Origin: Epithemia pelagica
Lineage: Eukaryota; Bacillariophyta; Bacillariophyceae; Surirellales; Surirellaceae
Reading direction: 5' to 3'
DNA: 64,000 bases
NCBI GenBank assembly: GCA_946965045.2
Contig: OX337233.1
Location: 62,001 to 126,000 of the forward strand
Shown here: positions 29,204 to 39,093 of the stretch, piece by piece
Position numbering within the stretch: the stretch's first letter is position 1
Layout of the letters: each line of letters opens with the position of its first letter
Notes under the pieces: model-generated
What the model was told of the DNA's origin: nothing
The model's database searches: none
The model's input: the letters and a program-made list of their open reading frames with translations, nothing else
Position numbers and translations under genes: made by a program

Positions 29204-29413
29204 ATGAGTAGTCTGAAGTGTGAACATCAAAAGCACGACACACATGCGACCCCACTCCTCACCCCCGTTGCCGCTGTGGGGACTATTATCGACGATGTTG
29301 ACGGCGATGACGAGGACGACGACTTGACCTCATCAATCAATTTCACCAACATGTCTCTTCTGGAAGCGATGATTGAGGTCAACAACCATGAAGTGGCCTC
29401 CTTCAATCCGTGA
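29204..29413 (+). CDS. J family: acidic C-terminal fragment (69 aa frame), copy 1
   Basis: Ends IDDVDGDDEDDDLTSSIN, FTNMSLLEAMIEVNNHE and VASFNP before the stop. The plus strand at 35505-35643 reads RIDHDDGDDEDDENLTLSIN, FSNMSLQEAMIEDNNHE and VASFNP with a stop at the same place. Conserved frame with mostly conservative changes supports real coding at some time. Upstream, GCGGGGGTGAGTCATGAGGATTAGTGA is also shared with 35410 and 11400. Function unknown; an acidic tail is all that can be described. The upstream part of the gene is not recoverable. Confidence 0.35.
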   Translation: MSSLKCEHQKHDTHATPLLTPVAAVGTIIDDVDGDDEDDDLTSSINFTNMSLLEAMIEVNNHEVASFNP

Positions 29414-29640
29414 CAATTGAATTGCGAGGCCCAGGATCAGCCCCAACATGAAAGGACGAATGGTGGTGGAGCATGAGAGTTTGCATGGACCGGCAAGTTC
29501 GAATACGAATCTCTCCAATCTACTGAGAGCAAAGATCCGCCAAAAGATGCGATAACTCTCGATGGGGAGTCACTCTTGCCAATGACACCCTATGGTGGAT
29601 GGTGGCTGCTCCGTGCCATTGCCGTTCTGAATTCTTGAGC
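29414..29640 (+). pseudogene. Decayed copy of the 35639-36028 frame
   Basis: The plus strand reads SLQSTESKDPPKDAITLDGE and GGWWLLRAIAV, matching SLQSTESKSPQKDATTLDGS and QWWLLRATEIALVV in the intact frame at 35639. An early stop follows (about 29636). Confidence 0.45.
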
Positions 29641-30352
29641 CGTGGCACTGGCAATGGATGGGCACCTCAATTTGGGCTCGTAACCTGGCGGACCAGTGCA
29701 AGACGTTTCTCACGAGTCATAGACAAGCCATACAATTGTTGTCTCATCGGTTACACCATATAATCCGTGCTGCATCGGTTGCTTCGCGAAGCGATGGAAC
29801 CTTTCTTGTCGGAATGGCGAGTTGGTGTATACCGGCCGATCGACATGCTGTACCAACCTTACCTTGCTTCAACTGCAACAACGGATGTTGACGATGGCCA
29901 AGCAGGCCGCAGACGAGGCCTCGACTCATTCTCTCATTGGGAAACGACAAATCTCTCTTTTCTCAATGTTGTCCGCATCTTTGCCCATGGCTCGTCCTCT
30001 GTCGAATCGTCTTCAATCCAATGATTGACGATGAGTCATCATCGACTGCTTGAAATGTCACTTGGATGGTTAGACAACAAATGTTTGTCCTCCCGTTGGT
30101 AACACTGCAAGTCATCTCTGTGGAACGTCGTCGTGCATTGTCTCCGATTTGCATTATTGCTGGCATGTGCAATCCTTGGTAGACACGTAATATCCAAGAA
30201 CCTTCACGAGAAGTGCCGAGTAGTCAGTATCGGGTTCGATTGCTCAAGTTTGCGAAGGTCACTATTGGTACTTGGGATTGATTCCAAAAGATTTGGAACA
30301 AGAATTGAACGAACATGAAGTCGAGAGGGTGGCTCGTTTTGAGATTGAAGGG
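29641..30352 (+). pseudogene. G family copy 3 (decayed)
   Basis: LLREAMEPFLSEWRVGVYRP and IDMLYQP (29770-29855), QQRMLTMAKQAADEASTHSL and KRQISLFSML (to about 29995) match copy 2 at 13850-14030. After 30060 the similarity is patchy; the C-terminal G piece continues into the duplicated block at 30353 (YEDYPVIALDFGRTHGKSRR). A plus-strand frame, 30272-30508, is open across that join. Confidence 0.42.
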
Positions 30353-30958
30353 GTGTACGAAGATTATCCTGTGATCGCTCTTGACTTTGGTCGGACACAT
30401 GGCAAATCCCGACGTCCTTTTCCAGTCCAGGCACATGCGGGGATAATCGTCGCTCCGTCAGAGAATAGAACAAATTCCATTCCTACAGTCACAGAGATTA
30501 GTTTGTGACTCTGATCGAAGTTTGGAGTCCAGCCAAAAGAAGCGACCGCTTCATGTGCATAATCCGTAGGGGCTGGCAAAACAAAGGCCACAACGACAGA
30601 AACACTCAACACAAAGCAAAGCTCTCGATAATCCATGACTTTCGTCGTTTCGAGAAATCACGTTCCCTGCCGTACGCTGTGTCACACAATCTCATTTCTA
30701 CTACACCGATGGTACATGAATATCTCAATAGTTTGCAATGCCATGCAAACACTAGAGCAATAGTTTCAGAACAAAAAGATTACACTATATAACGTATCCC
30801 CTTTTGCAGGACATCAATGCAATATGTTGCCCATTTCAAGTTTCATCCTTGCCTTTTAGTACATACTGGTCATTGTTCATTCAGATTTTGATGTCGAGGT
30901 GGAGAAGGACGAAATGTCCATTCCTTCCCGAAAAAGATGCCACCCGCTAAGTTGCTGT
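30353..30958. repeat. Segmental duplication copy 2 (partner 3771-4376)
   Basis: Matches 3771-4376 base for base except for about ten substitutions and no gap. It carries the SP frame, the 3' flank and the last about 27 codons of KEL9. Confidence 0.85.
30364..30636 (-). CDS. SP family: small secreted-looking protein (90 aa), copy 2
   Basis: Near-identical to the 3782-4054 frame: MDYRELCFVLSVSVVVAF start, hydrophobic N-terminus, then FGWTPNFDQSHKLISV and a basic C-terminus. The few differences (for example VFAWTV against ACAWTG) do not break the frame. At about 98 percent identity this says little about selection. The plus-strand G frame overlaps it, so coding on this strand is uncertain. Confidence 0.3.
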   Translation of the reverse strand: MDYRELCFVLSVSVVVAFVLPAPTDYAHEAVASFGWTPNFDQSHKLISVTVGMEFVLFSDGATIIPACAWTGKGRRDLPCVRPKSRAITG

Positions 30959-31805
30959 TCACAGAGACGGCGAAAACACCACGAATTCCGATCCATTAGT
31001 GGCAATGTCGCACAGGAAGGATTGCGGAGTCCACCAATCACGGCAACTTGATTGGCAACAGTCACCATAGAGCAGCCATCGCGGTGATTTCCAAGTGGTG
31101 GGAGATTCCAAACGCGCTTGCAGTGCGTATCCAAGACTTCCACGGTTCGACTGGGTCGTCCCACTACCACCAGACAAGATCCCACGGCAACCACTGCACA
31201 AGGGCTTCGTGCATTGGAAAGCCTCAACTCCGACTGAGTGGTCCAGGTGGGTGAGAAAGAAATGAACGTCGAGCCAGTTTCCTTTTTTGTCTCATCACTG
31301 CAACATGGTCTTTCGAAGTCCAAATACTCAACCGAGTCAAGATTGCCGTCCTCGTTAGGGCCTCCAGCAACGACAAAGACGCGGTGACCAACGACTGCGC
31401 TGCCAAAAAATGATCGAGGAACATTCATGCTTGGTCCCGCAGTGACAGTGTGGTTGTTTGTATCTATAATATCCACGGACGACAAATTACGATCGCTGTA
31501 GCCACCCATTAAAACGATATACCGGCTGTGAACCGCAACCGCACAACATCCTCTTCGTTGCGTTGATAAGCGACATGTCAATGTTGTCCATTGGATCTCG
31601 TGTGTGCTGCTGGTTGTTAAAGATAATTGAAGTATATCCTTGGCATCGATTCGTTCCATGCAATCCAAAGATCTTATATTGAATCCTCCAATCACGTAGA
31701 TGCCGCCATTGCACACAACAGCGGCATGTCCAGAACGTTTCTTTTTCATGGGTGGTCCTTCTCGCCAGTTCTTGTCCGGCGTTGCTAAATTGAGTACAAG
31801 AACTG
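30877..31805 (-). pseudogene. KEL9: Kelch-repeat gene lacking blade 1 and start
   Basis: Blades 2-6 are intact in frame (GIYVIGGF, RYIVLMGGY, RVFVVAGG, CLVVVGR, VAVIGGL). Homology to the family starts only at VLVLNLATPDKNWREGPP. Upstream of about 31806 the sequence is unrelated (CGAGTGTGGTCAACAGTCACTC). The frame opens a few codons earlier without family support. Blade 1, the QAW N-terminus and the promoter are gone. The C-terminus is the short EGMDISSFSTSTSKSE type, shared with KEL2 through the segmental duplication. Confidence 0.75.
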
Positions 31806-32702
31806 CGAGTGTGGTCAACAGTCACTCAGCTGTGGTAGAACAACGAGTGGTACAACAACCACCACCAGTCAAGCTTTTCCCTGGCTTCATCAAGCAACCA
31901 TGATGACTAGCATGATGACGACGACTGCAGCCCTGCCTCAAGACAATAGCAGCAGGACCTTGAAGACACAACGACAAAGTCTCAACCACCCAAACCACAA
32001 CAACTGGCAACCGGCAACATCCACACCACCACTCTGACACTCGCAAGTGGCACTGGTGCAGATGTCCGATTCTTGGTTGGTGTTGAATTCCACTCGCTCG
32101 GGGACATAGTGGTTGCTGAGGCAGTCCCACACACAACGTTTCCCAGATGTTTACTCACCCACAACCCTTTTTGCCATTAACGTCCGAACCATTGACCCCT
32201 GTTCCGACCACCACTTTCTCAAGGCAAGAGAACAATCAACCGTAGCCAGAGCAAATGCTCACCGTCATTGAGGCTTGGTTAGATCAAGGTAACTCCGAGC
32301 ATAGCGCGCCTCTGTCTGTCTCCACAGTCACCAGAGTGTCTCCCTGTTATGTGGACACGGAGACGATGCATTTCAAGGATGGAAACGGGTGGTGCGAGGG
32401 AGTATTACTTGCCACGGAGAAATACCGCAGGGACTGCCAAAGGACTCAACAATACGACAAAAATAGCACTCAACACAGCGCAAAACTCTGCATAATCCAT
32501 GACATTGTTTTCTGGTTTCGGAACAGTCGCGTTCTCCTAGACATACCGTATAGCATCATTAATGATTTCATTTCTACTATAGGGAAGGGATTCACATCAT
32601 AATTCCACGGGTAGCAGACAATAAATAAATATGTTTGAGATCAAAATGATTATTTGATAATTTCACCATTGTAGGTGACATTAATGCAACGTGATGCCCA
32701 CT
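31806..32702 (+). pseudogene. L family copy 1 and SP relic
   Basis: Plus strand 32067-32440 reads RFLVGVEFHSLGDI, FLPLTSEPLTPVPTTTFSRQ, a TAG, then TVIEAWLDQGNSEHSA and DGNGWCEGVLLATEKYRRDC. It matches the open frame at 40947-41318, so the TAG (32241-32243) is a private nonsense change. On the minus strand an SP start (MDYAEFCAVLSAIFVVLL) lies at about 32500. 31806-32060 shows nothing recognisable. 32600-32702 is Kelch 3' flank. Confidence 0.42.
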
Positions 32703-33923
32703 TCAAGTTTCATCCTTGCCTTCATCACCATGGCGTGTATCGGGCCTTGCTCGTTTATTAGCTGATGTTGAGGTGGAGAAGGGTGAAATATGAACATGTC
32801 GGAAATCCATTCCATCCCGGAACTGGCACCATGCGTTGGGCTGCTGATCACGGAGACGACGAAAACACCACGTATTCTTGTCCATTAGTGGTAATGTCGC
32901 ACAGGAAGGATTGCACCATCCACCAATGACGGCAACTCGATTGGCAACAGCCACCATACTGCAGCCACTGCGGTAATCCACGAATGGTGGAAGATTCCAC
33001 ACGCGGTTGTGGTGCGTATCCAAGACCTCCACGGATGACTCGTATCCTCCCGCCACCACAAGACAAGATCCCACGGCAACCATTGCATAACGACTTCGTG
33101 CATTGGAAAGCCTCAACTCCGAATGAGTCGTCCAGGTGGGTGAGAAAGAAATGAACGTCGAGCCAGTTTCCTTTTCTGTCTCATCATTGTCACAGGGTGT
33201 TGCGTAGTCCAAATACTCCACCGAGTCAAGATAGCCACTCTCGTTTTGGCCTGCAACGACAAAGATGCGGTGTCCAATGACCGCACTGGCACAAAATGAT
33301 CGAGGAACAGCCATGCTTGGCCCCGGAGTGACAGTGTGGTTCCTGGTATCAATAATATCCACCGACGACAAAAAGCGACCGTAGTAGCCACCCATCCCAA
33401 CAATATATCGGTTGTGAACCGCAACAGCACCACATCCTGATCGTCTCGTTGATAAGCGACATGTCAATGTCGTCCAATGGCTCTTCTTCGAGCTGCTTGA
33501 TGTCGAAGATGGTTGGAGCAAATCGGTGGCATTTATTTGTTCGATACAATCCAAACTTGAATTTCCATTGTATCCTCCCATCACGTAGACACCTCCATTG
33601 CACACAATACTGGCATGTCCTTCACGAATCTTGTCCATGGATGGTCCTTCTCGCCATCGCTTGTTTGTGACTGCCAGATTCAATACAAGGACGGAATTGG
33701 TGCCACCTAGGCCTTGTTGACGTCCTCCCATCACTACGACGGTTTGTCTCTTTGGGTTGTCGTCGTTGCTGCTGTCCGTATCGGGATGATCAAGTACAAC
33801 CGTAGCATGACGATAACGCCATCCACCCTCAAGAGGAGGCCAGTCTTCGAGATTCCATTCAGGTGTCTCGTCCAACAAAACAAGGTCCGACTGCCATGCT
33901 TGTTCTTTCAGTGTTGAGGTCAT
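32703..33923 (-). CDS. KEL10: Kelch-repeat beta-propeller protein (406 aa)
   Basis: Intact. ATG at 33923 (MTSTLKEQAWQSDL). Six blades (QTVVVMGGR, GVYVMGGY, RYIVGMGGY, RIFVVAGQ, CLVVAGGY, VAVIGGW); in blade 4 the GG pair is AGQ. Tail KRARPDTRHG. The blade-2 segment SSLDCIEQINATDLLQPSS with its following loop is DNA-identical to KEL5. The C-terminal half resembles KEL8 (PPFVDYRSGCSMVAVAN). The upstream region is type P2. Confidence 0.88.
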   Translation of the reverse strand: MTSTLKEQAWQSDLVLLDETPEWNLEDWPPLEGGWRYRHATVVLDHPDTDSSNDDNPKRQTVVVMGGRQQGLGGTNSVLVLNLAVTNKRWREGPSMDKIREGHASIVCNGGVYVMGGYNGNSSLDCIEQINATDLLQPSSTSSSSKKSHWTTLTCRLSTRRSGCGAVAVHNRYIVGMGGYYGRFLSSVDIIDTRNHTVTPGPSMAVPRSFCASAVIGHRIFVVAGQNESGYLDSVEYLDYATPCDNDETEKETGSTFISFSPTWTTHSELRLSNARSRYAMVAVGSCLVVAGGYESSVEVLDTHHNRVWNLPPFVDYRSGCSMVAVANRVAVIGGWCNPSCATLPLMDKNTWCFRRLRDQQPNAWCQFRDGMDFRHVHISPFSTSTSANKRARPDTRHGDEGKDET

Positions 33924-34090
33924 GGTTCCACACAATGACTGCAGCGAATTTATGGGGATCGAGACACTGTCTTGTAAGAGGCACGTAGGTTTGCTCTGCT
34001 GTTGTGATGCTGATGGGTATGGACTGATGAAGCACGACTGACTTCACGGAATCGATAGACCATAGAGGTTCGTCACGAGACAAATCGTGA
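33924..34090 (-). promoter_or_regulatory. P2-type Kelch upstream region of KEL10
   Basis: CAATGACTGCAGCGAATTTATGGGGATCG next to the gene and GATGGGTATGGACTGATGAAGCACGACTGA further up match the P2 regions of KEL8, KEL11 and the PLD-like gene. The similarity ends near ACAAATCGTGAC (34090). Confidence 0.5.
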
Positions 34091-34721
34091 CAGTTGCTTC
34101 GACGAGGCTGTTGTTGTTAACACTGTGCTCTTGCTGTTCCATCCTGCTAGTACTGGTGGTCAATGGTCGGAGTCCACAGCATGACACGGGTGCTTGTCGT
34201 TGTCGCGGTACGGGCAAAGGTCAGTTTCGTCGCCCTGTTATGTTTGGGATGGGTCGTCCTAGTACAGTACACAGTGTTTCGTGGTGCCTTTCGCAAAGAA
34301 CCCCAGCAATACTTCTCTCTTTTTTCTGCCATTGTCTGAGCCCTGCCAAACGCCATTGGGAAATAATAGCATATCACAATAAAGCCTGTGCTCCTCCGTC
34401 ATCCTCTCGATTTGCAGAACATGAATGGCAGGATGCTCATTGGCTGCAACCAAGGTTTGTTTCCAATCCCCTCTAGTAATAGAACAGCAATTTGTTGCTG
34501 GGTGCCATCGAGAAGAGGCGGTCACCATGTGGCTTGGCGGACCAAGTGGAACATTTCTGGTCGAGACAAGTAGAGTCCTTGTAGTATTCTTTTTCAAGAA
34601 CAAGAAGAAGGATGACAAAAATGGACAATCCAGTTGCTGCCGGCCTTGAAGCGTAAGCGCAGAATGCCCGTAACAGCGATGGACGTGATTGAAGGCTCCA
34701 GTCTGTCTGGTTGTTGGTTCC
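34091..34721. other. Degenerate repeat N, copy 2 (partner 28603-29203)
   Basis: See 28603. A plus-strand start with a hydrophobic run (MTVASTRLLLLTLCSCCSIL, 34087) could be a signal peptide, but the frame is not supported by the partner copy. Confidence 0.35.
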
Positions 34722-35171
34722 TTATGCATACCGAGTCAGAAGCAACGACATTGCCCACAGGCCGTGGATCTTTTTATACGTGTCGTTGGGGAGTGGTCGA
34801 CCCTCCGTAAGGGCCACATCGACACGTTCAAAGTCGTACAAGGAACACTGTCCCAACGCCTCCAATGGATTCATGTTGGTTGTTTTGGGTTTCTTAGATT
34901 GGAGGTACAACGACTCAAAGGGTGTTTTCCACACCAACGTGGTGGCATAGGCCTGCAACTCGACCTCATTGTTGTCTGTCACAGGTTCTACTTTGGCATC
35001 ATCCTACAACACTTGATTGATGTGACGTTGCAATTGTCGGGCCACACTGGCCACCGTGTCGTCCGAAAAAGCCAATCGGTCGGCAAATCGATCCCATGAT
35101 GCGCCATTGAGCTGTTGTTGACACTGCTCTTGTTCCACGGTTGACCATTGCAACCTCGTTCTTGTAACCAT
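34722..35171 (-). pseudogene. Unknown gene with one premature stop (about 149 codons)
   Basis: Reading from the ATG at 35171, one minus-strand frame runs to 34722 with a single TAG at 35006-35004. Pieces: QWSTVEQEQCQQQLNGASWD, RFADRLAFSDDTVASVARQL and QRHINQVL, then the stop, then VTDNNEVELQAYATTLVW, SLYLQSKKPKTTNMNPLEAL and YKKIHGLWAMSLLLTRYA. Amino-acid use on both sides of the stop looks natural and no other frame does. No family recognised and no second copy seen in the window. A recent nonsense mutation or a base error would explain it. Confidence 0.4.
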
Positions 35172-35638
35172 CAAAAGTCATCTCGAGCGGTATCGATTGC
35201 TGTAAAGTTGCGCAGTGCATGTTGTGATGATGGTGGCGGGGTGGAACTTGGAACTATTAGAGATACGGCCGTCCACATTCCACATCGTCCATTGTCGTCG
35301 ACCCCGTTGTTGTCCACGCCACGAAACATTCCTTGCGTTTCTACCTGGTAGGTAGTATCTTTTACTGTAATAAAGATTGTAGGTACAGGCACGTCCTTGA
35401 CTAACTCCCAGCGGGAGGTAGTCATGAGAATTCGTGAATGACAAGTAAAAAAACCAAAAGCACGACACATATGCGACCCGACTCCTCACCCCCGCTGGGG
35501 ACTACTCCGTCGCATCGACCACGATGACGGCGATGATGAGGACGACGAAAACTTGACCTTATCAATCAATTTCAGCAACATGTCTCTTCAAGAAGCGATG
35601 ATTGAGGACAACAACCATGAAGTGGCCTCCTTCAATCC
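35172..35638 (+). pseudogene. J family copy 2 (acidic C-terminus)
   Basis: From about 35470 the plus strand matches J copy 1: DDGDDEDDENLTLSINFSNM, SLQEAMIEDNNHE, VASFNP, stop at 35641. The frame is open only from about 35460. 35172-35460 holds no recognised gene. Confidence 0.35.
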
Positions 35639-36028
35639 GTGACAATTGAATTGCGAGGCCCAGGATCAGTCCCAACATTGGGAAACAATGGCGGTTGCCA
35701 ACATAGATCGAGGAGCGCAAGAGAGTTTGCATGGACCCTCAAGTTCGCATCGCTCCAATCTACTGAGAGCAAATCTCCGCAAAAAGATGCGACAACTCTC
35801 GATGGTTCGTCATTCTTGCCAAATGACTCCCAATGGTGGCTGCTCCGTGCCACTGAGATTGCCTTGGTGGTCTATGTGGCCTTTTACTCGGCTCGATCCG
35901 ATGTTTGGAGCAATGTGGGCATTGTCGAGGATTTCATGTACAAGGGTCATTGGTGCAATCGTCATTTGAATCGACACAGTTACGTCATGCACCCGACACG
36001 GGAGAATCAACAGGTGAAGAATCGATGA
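35639..36028 (+). CDS. Hypothetical membrane-anchored protein frame (129 aa)
   Basis: Open frame with FASLQSTESKSPQKDATTLD, GSSFLPNDSQWWLLRATEIA, LVVYVAFYSARSDVWSN and IVEDFMYKGHWCNRHLNRHS. A hydrophobic stretch (ATEIALVVYVAFYSA) could be one membrane helix. A decayed copy at 29414-29640 supports the frame around residues 35-75. It follows directly on the J stop, so J and this frame might be parts of one older gene. Start codon uncertain. No family recognised. Confidence 0.35.
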   Translation: MTIELRGPGSVPTLGNNGGCQHRSRSAREFAWTLKFASLQSTESKSPQKDATTLDGSSFLPNDSQWWLLRATEIALVVYVAFYSARSDVWSNVGIVEDFMYKGHWCNRHLNRHSYVMHPTRENQQVKNR

Positions 36029-36956
36029 TGGGAAAGGGTCCCATCGCCCTTCCACATCGACCAGACGAAGATTCGCACCACCAAGAACCAGAATCCAACG
36101 AAGAAGAACAACAAAAGTTCTTTAAGACTACAGCCGAGACATGATCGGCGCCATTCGTGGTCGTGGTTTTGTTGTTGGTACTACTGAGTTCGGTACGAGG
36201 CTTAAATGCGGTAGTGATCGAAGTCCAACACTGCTGCTCGACAGTGTTATAATCGTGCAACAAGGTTTGGCGAACTGTCATTGAGGGGCAAGACATCGCG
36301 ATGGGGAGCAGCTTGTTTCCAGGCATTAGCATTCGAACAAGCAATAGTGCGACAGGGAATAGCGGTGGTGGAGGTTTCCTGATTCGTTGTCGTTGTCGTC
36401 GCCGCCGTCAATGCTCCGACTTCCAAGATGGAATTGAACACAGTCGGTTCCACGGCAATGGCGCCGTCAGCAGTTTCGTCCAATTGAGGTACTTCTTCAT
36501 TTGTGGCTGCGTTCGTAGTTCGGAAGGTTATGGTGTGGCAACGACGAGACTCGATCCGTGTTGTCGTTCTGGTCCATTGCGAGCAAATTACCGACCTCAT
36601 GATAAAGAATAGTTGCTGTATTGGAGGAAATATCGAACACGTCGGTGCTAAAAATTCCAAAGGATTCGCAATTGTCCTGTCACCCAAAACCGCCACGAGC
36701 ATCGAAAGACGGGGTACTGTCCTCTTACGCAGGCATTAGCCATAGAAGGACCGGACCCCACACAATTAAACGCATGGTCGGAACGAAGATGACCGTCCAA
36801 ATAAGTCGCTGCGCCATGTTGTTTCAGGCACGCAACCATAATCTTCCACAGCATGATAACTCGACTCATTCAACAGCAGAGAGGCATGGTACCATGGGCA
36901 TCTTTACCCAAAGCCTGGCTCCACTCCTGTTTGCGGTGTCATGCCGGATAGTGTAA
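36029..36956 (+). pseudogene. I family copy 3 (decayed)
   Basis: MIGAIRGRGFVVGTTEFGTR and SPTLLLDSVIIVQQG (36138-36270), then a 5-bp loss relative to copies 1 and 2, then GQDIAMGSSLFPGISIRTSN in another frame and, further on, LEEISNTSVLKIPKDSQLSC (36617). The last part has an open 111-codon frame (36621-36956) shared in pieces with 18775-19080. The I family therefore spans about 800 bp, but no copy is intact. Confidence 0.42.
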
Positions 36957-37104
36957 CTTTCGTTTTCTACTAGTACAACGGTGTACATGATATCTCTATA
37001 GGTCGCAATATCATCAAGAAAACACTACAACTACTGTTTGAGAGTAATATGATAATGCTATAATTCCACTACTGTTACGACATACATACAATACGTTGCA
37101 AATT

Positions 37105-38292
37105 TCAAGTTTCATTCTTCCCTTCATCACCACGGTGCGCATTGGACCTTGCGCGTTTACGAACTAATGTCGAGGTGGAAAAGCGCGAAATGTCAGCATC
37201 TCGGATACCCATTCCTTCCCGGAACTGGTACCATTCGTTCTGAGGCTGCTCATAGAGTCGTCGAAAACACCACGTATTCTTGTCCATTAATGGGAATGTC
37301 GCACAGGTACGATTGTCCAGTCCACCGATCACGGCAACTTGATTGGCAACGGTCACCATACTGCAGCACCATCGTTGTTCTTGCAGTCGACGAAGATTCC
37401 ACACGCGGTTGCGAAGCGTATCCAAGACTTCCACACTTAAATTGCCTCGTCCTCCCGCCACCACCAGACAAGATCCCACGGCTACCATTGCACAAAAAGC
37501 TCGAGGGTTGGAAAGCACCAATTCAGAGTGAGTGGTCCAAGCGGACGAGAAGGAAATGACTGTCGTCAAAGAGTCGTCTTTTCTCTCCTCTGCAAAGTCC
37601 AAATACTCCACCGAATCAAGTACATTGTCATCGTTTCGGCCTCCAACGACAAAGATGCGGTGTCCAACGACTGCGCTGTCAAAGTATGATCGAGGAACAG
37701 TCATAGATGGTCCCTCAATGAGAGTGTGATTGCTGGTATCAACAATATCCACCGAAGACCAATAACGATTGCTGCGTCCACCCATTACAACGATGTATCG
37801 GTTGTGCACGGCAACAGCACAACATCCCACTCGTCCCGTTGATAATCGACATGTCAATGTTGTCCAATGACTCTCATGTGTGGTGGTTTTTGTTAAAGAT
37901 GATTGTAGTATATCGTTGGTATCAATGAGTTCGATACAATCCCAAATTGAATCTCGATGGCGTCCTCCCATCACGTACACGGCTCCGTTGCAAACAACAG
38001 CGGCATGTCCATCACGTGCCTTGTTCATGGGTGGCCCTTCTCGCCACTGCTTGCTGGGGTCTGCTAGATTCAATACAAGAATGGAATCTAGCTCGCCTTG
38101 ACCTGTTCGATATCCACCCAACACGACGACGGTTTGTTCCTTGTGGTTATCGGTATGATCGACTACAACCGAAGCATGATAGTAACGCCATCCACCCTCA
38201 AGAGGAGGCCAGTCCTCGAAATTCCATTCAGGTGGCTCGTCCGATAAGACAAGGCCCGACTGTCGTGCTTGTTCTTTCAGTGTCATGCTCAT
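37105..38292 (-). CDS. KEL11: Kelch-repeat beta-propeller protein (395 aa)
   Basis: Intact. ATG at 38292 (MSMTLKEQARQSGL). Six blades (QTVVVLGGY, AVYVMGGR, RYIVVMGGR, RIFVVGGR, CLVVAGGR, VAVIGGL). Tail KRARSNAHRGDEG. In the blade 4-5 linker it has EERKDDSLTTVISFSSAWT, the KEL2/KEL8 variant, instead of DETKKETGSTFISFSPTWT. It shares RHRDSIWDC with KEL7. The upstream region is type P2, cut at 38575 by a DNA transposon. Confidence 0.88.
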   Translation of the reverse strand: MSMTLKEQARQSGLVLSDEPPEWNFEDWPPLEGGWRYYHASVVVDHTDNHKEQTVVVLGGYRTGQGELDSILVLNLADPSKQWREGPPMNKARDGHAAVVCNGAVYVMGGRHRDSIWDCIELIDTNDILQSSLTKTTTHESHWTTLTCRLSTGRVGCCAVAVHNRYIVVMGGRSNRYWSSVDIVDTSNHTLIEGPSMTVPRSYFDSAVVGHRIFVVGGRNDDNVLDSVEYLDFAEERKDDSLTTVISFSSAWTTHSELVLSNPRAFCAMVAVGSCLVVAGGRGNLSVEVLDTLRNRVWNLRRLQEQRWCCSMVTVANQVAVIGGLDNRTCATFPLMDKNTWCFRRLYEQPQNEWYQFREGMGIRDADISRFSTSTLVRKRARSNAHRGDEGKNET

Positions 38293-38574
38293 GGTTCTAA
38301 ACAATGACTGCAGAATTTATGGGGATCGAGACACTGTCTTGTAAGGCACGTAAGTTTGCTCTGCTCCTTTCATTATGATGGGTGTGGACTGGAAGCACGA
38401 CGACTGACTTGACGAAATGGATGGGTTACGAGACAAATCGTGACCATAGCAACGCGATGAAGAAGACCACGCATCCTTCTTGGGAGTATCGTGGGGGCGT
38501 TTTTGGATACCGAAATAAACCTGTGATTGCTGATGGGTTCGGACTTATCCCCAGCGGTGAAGATCCAGGGTTCA
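38293..38574 (-). promoter_or_regulatory. P2-type Kelch upstream region of KEL11
   Basis: CTAAACAATGACTGCAGAATTTATGGGGATCG, GATGGGTGTGGACTGGAAGC and TTTTTGGATACCGAAATAAACC are shared with KEL8 and the PLD-like gene at similar spacing. The last 50 bp before the transposon are not shared. Confidence 0.5.
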
Positions 38575-38748
38575 GGGCTGGTCTTATCTTGTGTGAACAT
38601 TCACAAAGTTCACACAAAAACAGCTTCGGCATGTCACAGTTTTTAGGCGTGAAAATCGAGGGTCCAATCCTGAAGTTCACGTTTTAACTTTTTTCACATC
38701 CCCCGCCCGTCTGTCTTCATCCCCCGTCTACAAACATGCCTCATCCAT

Positions 38749-39093
38749 GTGCACCAAGAGACCAACAATCAAACAGCAAAAGTCAACGCCATGACGTCGA
38801 AGTCTAATTACGAAAAATTGGAGGAGATGGAAACCATGGAAATGGAGTCTCAACACCAAAATATAGAAAAGATTGCTAGACTTACTGAAATCATAATGTT
38901 ACTCAAGAAAAACAAGAAATCAACTAGGCGACGCAGATCAAGGATTCCACTCAAACGTGTGGACTGGAAGACGTTCTCGGAAGCCCACATGAAAAATAAC
39001 GAGAAGGACTTCATCAAGTGTTTGAGGATGCCCCTGAAGGCCTTTGAAAAACTGCACGAGATTCTCAAGGATGATCTTCATAAGTATTTTTAA
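38749..39093 (+). pseudogene. Transposase N-terminal remnant (114 aa)
   Basis: Reads IPLKRVDWKTFSEAHMKNNE then DFIKCLRMPLKAFEKLHEIL and KDDL, stopping 26 bases inside the opposite gene. The pattern of a basic region then FRM-x-x-x-x-F-x-x-L resembles the start of Harbinger (DDE_Tnp_4) transposases. Everything beyond is missing, with a join at about 39085. It starts with a Lys-rich region (KKNKKSTRRRRSR). Function lost. Confidence 0.45.
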
